31,570 bases of DNA, taken from the NCBI RefSeq assembly GCF_000485595.1, contig NW_014577167.1, forward strand, positions 315,935-347,504, written 5' to 3'. The position numbers were made by a program, and so were the translations under genes. Positions 29,239 to 31,570 of this stretch are shown here, one piece after another (positions within the stretch are counted from its first letter, which is position 1; each line of letters opens with the position of its first letter). A model generated the notes under the pieces. That model made no database searches and had not been told where the DNA came from. It was given only the letters and a program-made list of their open reading frames with translations. The stretch comes from Priapulus caudatus. Taxonomy: Eukaryota > Priapulida > Priapulimorpha > Priapulimorphida > Priapulidae.

Positions 29239-29569
29239 GCCAAAAAGAGGCTTCAACGAATGACGGCTATCGTACCTCCAGCCATTGCGTAAAATATATA
29301 CGCAGGGGTTGTGTGCTGTGCACGGCGCCAGTTAAATATATAGCTATATATAAATACGTTAAATATAACGACAACAGTTAAATATTAGCTATATATTTAG
29401 GCAGTGGCTACGGGTACGGTAGCCGTATCTTAATATCTCGAGGCTATGGGTACGGGAGTCCATTCGCTTTCATACTTAACGAGACAAAGATGGTGGCGGT
29501 GGCGCCAGATTTCGAAATATTTAACGCCTTGGGAAATAAATTCACGATTTGAGAGTTTAGATGAGCTAG

Positions 29570-29637
29570 AACCCTAACCCTAACCCTAAACCAAACCCTA
29601 ACCCTAACTCTAACCCTAACCCTAACCCTAACCCTAA
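29570..29637 (+). repeat. Interstitial telomere-like (CCCTAA)n array 3
   Basis: About eleven units with rare variants, in the second module. Same orientation as arrays 1 and 2. Confidence 0.95.
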
Positions 29638-30041
29638 GGCCATGAGAATTGAGGTATGAGTTTCCCGTCCGAGATATTTTGAAAAGTGAGGAGGCTTTTT
29701 TTCATTTTTCATTTGTCATTATTCATTTAATATTTGTTCATGCGACATCCGCATACATGTGTGTAATAATTCATATTTTATTATCCGTGGTCGAATATTT
29801 TCTTCAAACTCATCAGATTCTATATTCATTGAGAAATACTTACGGCATTCAGCATTGCAAATTTATTGACAATTCGGAGCATTTATAATTTATGAACATC
29901 CGGAAAAGACACGGCAGAGAGAACGATTTCCATTGGTCAATCTTGGCGCAATGATGAGTTCCTGACCAATCTGAGCATCTGTTACTGTATGTGGCTCAAT
30001 TATAGTGTATCACCAGATGTCTCGCTGAACAGCTTGGCTGG

Positions 30042-30116
30042 TAGACTGGTACCCGGTCGTCCCACCTCTCGGCTTACTCCCATCAAGTAATCGAGGTGGG
30101 AGCGAGTACCAGTCTA
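30042..30116. mobile_element. 75-bp hairpin mini-element
   Basis: Inverted arms beginning TAGACTGGTAC and ending GTACCAGTCTA enclose further pairing (CCCACCTC with GAGGTGGG). The flanks CTTGGCTGG at 30033-30041 and 30117-30125 are a 9-bp (or 7-bp, depending on the tip chosen) duplication. It is nested within the composite element. Confidence 0.85.
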
Positions 30117-30541
30117 CTTGGCTGGTTACCATTTCCAACTGTAGGAGTGTAGCCTGGCACGTTTTTGGGGATCGGGCTGTAAGTCGATGTACTCAGGATA
30201 CGTAACGTCAGCATGCTGTTGTATTGGTATTAATGTATGTTTTAATCGCTCTGAATGAACAACTTGGGCTTTAATGATTTAAAAATGAAAATAATGAAAT
30301 ACTTTTGAAATAATGAATATTTTCGGCGGTGGCTCTGACGGCATGCGGGCGGTGGACGGGAAACTCATACCTCAATTCTCATGGCCTAACGCCAAAAAGG
30401 GGCTTCAACGACCGACGGCTACCGTACCTCCAGCTACTGCGATATATTTAACTGTCGCCGTGCACGGCACACGACCCCTGCGTATATATTTTATTGAAAC
30501 GCTTCAAGTGCCTGTGGCTGTGTCATCCAAGTGCCTGTGAC

Positions 30542-31270
30542 CTCAACATTACGATAAATACATACCTATATTTTCTGGGTCCCGCACACCCCTGCTTGCA
30601 TGTCTTAGTTGCTGTTGTAGTGGTACGTGGCCCTGATGCGGGCTTTCACTCTTCCCACATAAAAGTTTATACTTGTACTTGTAGTTGTAGGTTGACTTGC
30701 TAAAATTGCAACAAGCCGCAGTTCTAAACAGGGTAAATTCAAATTGGTTGTGTGGTGAAACTGAGAGGAATGTCCAACAACCTGGGCGAATACTACTAAA
30801 TCGTAGTGGCGCCGCCATCACGCCCTACCTATTAATCAAACAAAACACAACGTGAAACCTATCATTTGATCAGATAGTTTTGATTTATCATTTGACAATC
30901 ATGACATGTGAAAGACAAAATTAATGTTGACAAAATATACGTAGACTGTAGCGCCACCTTTCGCAAAGTTTTTAATACCATGTTCTTTTGCGCAATTCGG
31001 TTGTTTATGCAATCATTCTATGCGATAATTAATATTTTAATGCGTGAATCAAAACTGTTTTATTTTACTAGTTTTTGACTACAAAATAAGCTGAGTTGTT
31101 GACGCAGAACATTGCATAGATGAGTAACCCGTGACACCTTGGCTTGACCTCGGCTATGACCTCGGCGATCTGTACCAGCGGCGGATGTTACGTTGCACAC
31201 ACCGAACAGCGGTTCCGGTAACCAAATCGTAAAAATCTGTTCGACACGTAAACACAGAAACCGGCGAATT
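30542..31270. other. ALAD upstream region
   Basis: No gene is recognised. The last 200 bases before the ALAD start are the likely promoter and 5' UTR, but I see no clear TATA box or other named site. Confidence 0.45.
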
Positions 31271-31404
31271 ATGACAGCTCCTAGTACTAGTAGTAGTAGT
31301 AGCAGGTTGCTTCATAGTGCTTTTCATCATAGTGTCTTGAGACGATGGCAGTCGCAGGACGCGTCTTTCTCAACAGAAAATCTTATGTATCCAGTATTTG
31401 TGAG
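31271..31404 (+). CDS. ALAD: Delta-aminolevulinate dehydratase (porphobilinogen synthase), first coding exon
   Basis: ALAD condenses two molecules of 5-aminolevulinate into porphobilinogen, the second step of haem synthesis, in the cytosol. The exon encodes 44 residues plus two bases. A short Ser-rich leader (MTAPSTSSSSS, from an AGT/AGC microsatellite) is followed by LLHSAFHHSVLRRWQ and NLMYPVFV, which correspond to the N-terminal arm (LHSGYFHPLLRAWQ) and first barrel strand (NLIYPIFV) of animal ALAD. It ends at TGAG|GTAAAC (donor 31405-31406). The remaining exons, with the zinc site and Schiff-base lysines, lie beyond the window. The ATG at 31271 is the only in-frame ATG before the conserved arm. 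Confidence 0.9.
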
Positions 31405-31570
31405 GTAAACGTCCAGTCAATGAGTAGTACTAGTAGTCAGAGTCTATACACGGCATGTATTTTCCTACACAGTGTCAGTAGTCAGTAGACTCAGTACACT
31501 GTACAGTAGAACCAGATGAGACGGGATACTAGAGAAGCGTTGCCGAAAGGAGATGTTGATCCCAAGCGCT

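Larger units (their letters stand above)
29004..30541. mobile_element. Composite TIR element with duplicated telomere-repeat modules
   Basis: The ends are inverted copies: CACAGGCACTTGAAGCGTTT plus CAATAAAATATA at 29008-29039, complement at 30484-30515 with an extra tip copy to 30541. Inside, a module of about 200 bp beginning GGCAGTGGCTACGGGTACGG occurs twice as direct repeats (29040-29240 and 29400-29638), each running into a (CCCTAA)n array. Further inverted pieces occur: GGCCATGAGAATTGAGGTAT at 29639-29658 faces its complement at about 30370-30389, and GGCTTCAACGA with TACCTCCAGC (29250-29290) recurs at 30400-30440. No protein-coding capacity is seen. Confidence 0.78.

Noticed and set aside
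26162-29637. True chromosome end or telomere boundary
   Set aside because: The arrays are short, degenerate, bounded by mobile-element sequence and followed by a gene (ALAD).

Overview
The window is metazoan nuclear DNA. It has spliced vertebrate-type genes with GT/AG introns, low gene density, abundant microsatellites and many small terminal-inverted-repeat (TIR) elements. CCCTAA-type repeats occur internally, which fits a lineage with TTAGGG telomeres (a marine spiralian or deuterostome invertebrate rather than an insect). The species cannot be fixed from sequence alone.

Layout. Positions 1-4655 form a large inverted repeat with arms of about 1.2 kb (1-1235 and 3415-4655). Its loop carries the last two exons of an iodotyrosine deiodinase gene (IYD; 2601-2802 and 2990-3178, +). 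After a repeat-rich spacer, 6506-8182 (+) is an intron-free coding exon for a rhodopsin-class peptide-type GPCR whose C-tail ends in 30-bp (10-residue) tandem repeats. A DNA transposon of about 2.95 kb (8184-11132) with TIRs of about 330 bp sits exactly at the GPCR stop codon. Its one large ORF runs antisense to the GPCR and is broken only by two in-frame stops. At 12540-12975 (+) lies a clean first exon of IYD, so the 3' end of an IYD gene precedes the 5' end of an IYD gene. This means either tandem paralogues or a rearranged locus. The stretch 13-22.5 kb has no gene I can recognise. It holds a tRNA-like SINE relic, relics of the GPCR tail repeat, a GC-rich minisatellite, a perfect (AAT)n/(ATT)n palindrome and a TTAA-flanked MITE.

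The right part carries a PPM1K-like mitochondrial PP2C phosphatase on the minus strand (exons 24167-~24325 and 22903-23721), an unidentified minus-strand candidate exon (25059-25262), and a dense cluster of small transposable elements from 26 to 30.5 kb. Several of these have clear target-site duplications, and two unrelated ones carry internal telomere-like (CCCTAA)n arrays. The window ends with the first coding exon of ALAD (delta-aminolevulinate dehydratase; 31271-31404, +).

The genes do not form a functional cluster: iodide salvage, peptide or amine signalling, branched-chain amino acid catabolism and haem synthesis are simply neighbours. The most notable biology is the mobile DNA: a transposon landing in a GPCR stop codon, an IYD gene split in the wrong order, and telomere-like repeats carried inside MITE-like elements.
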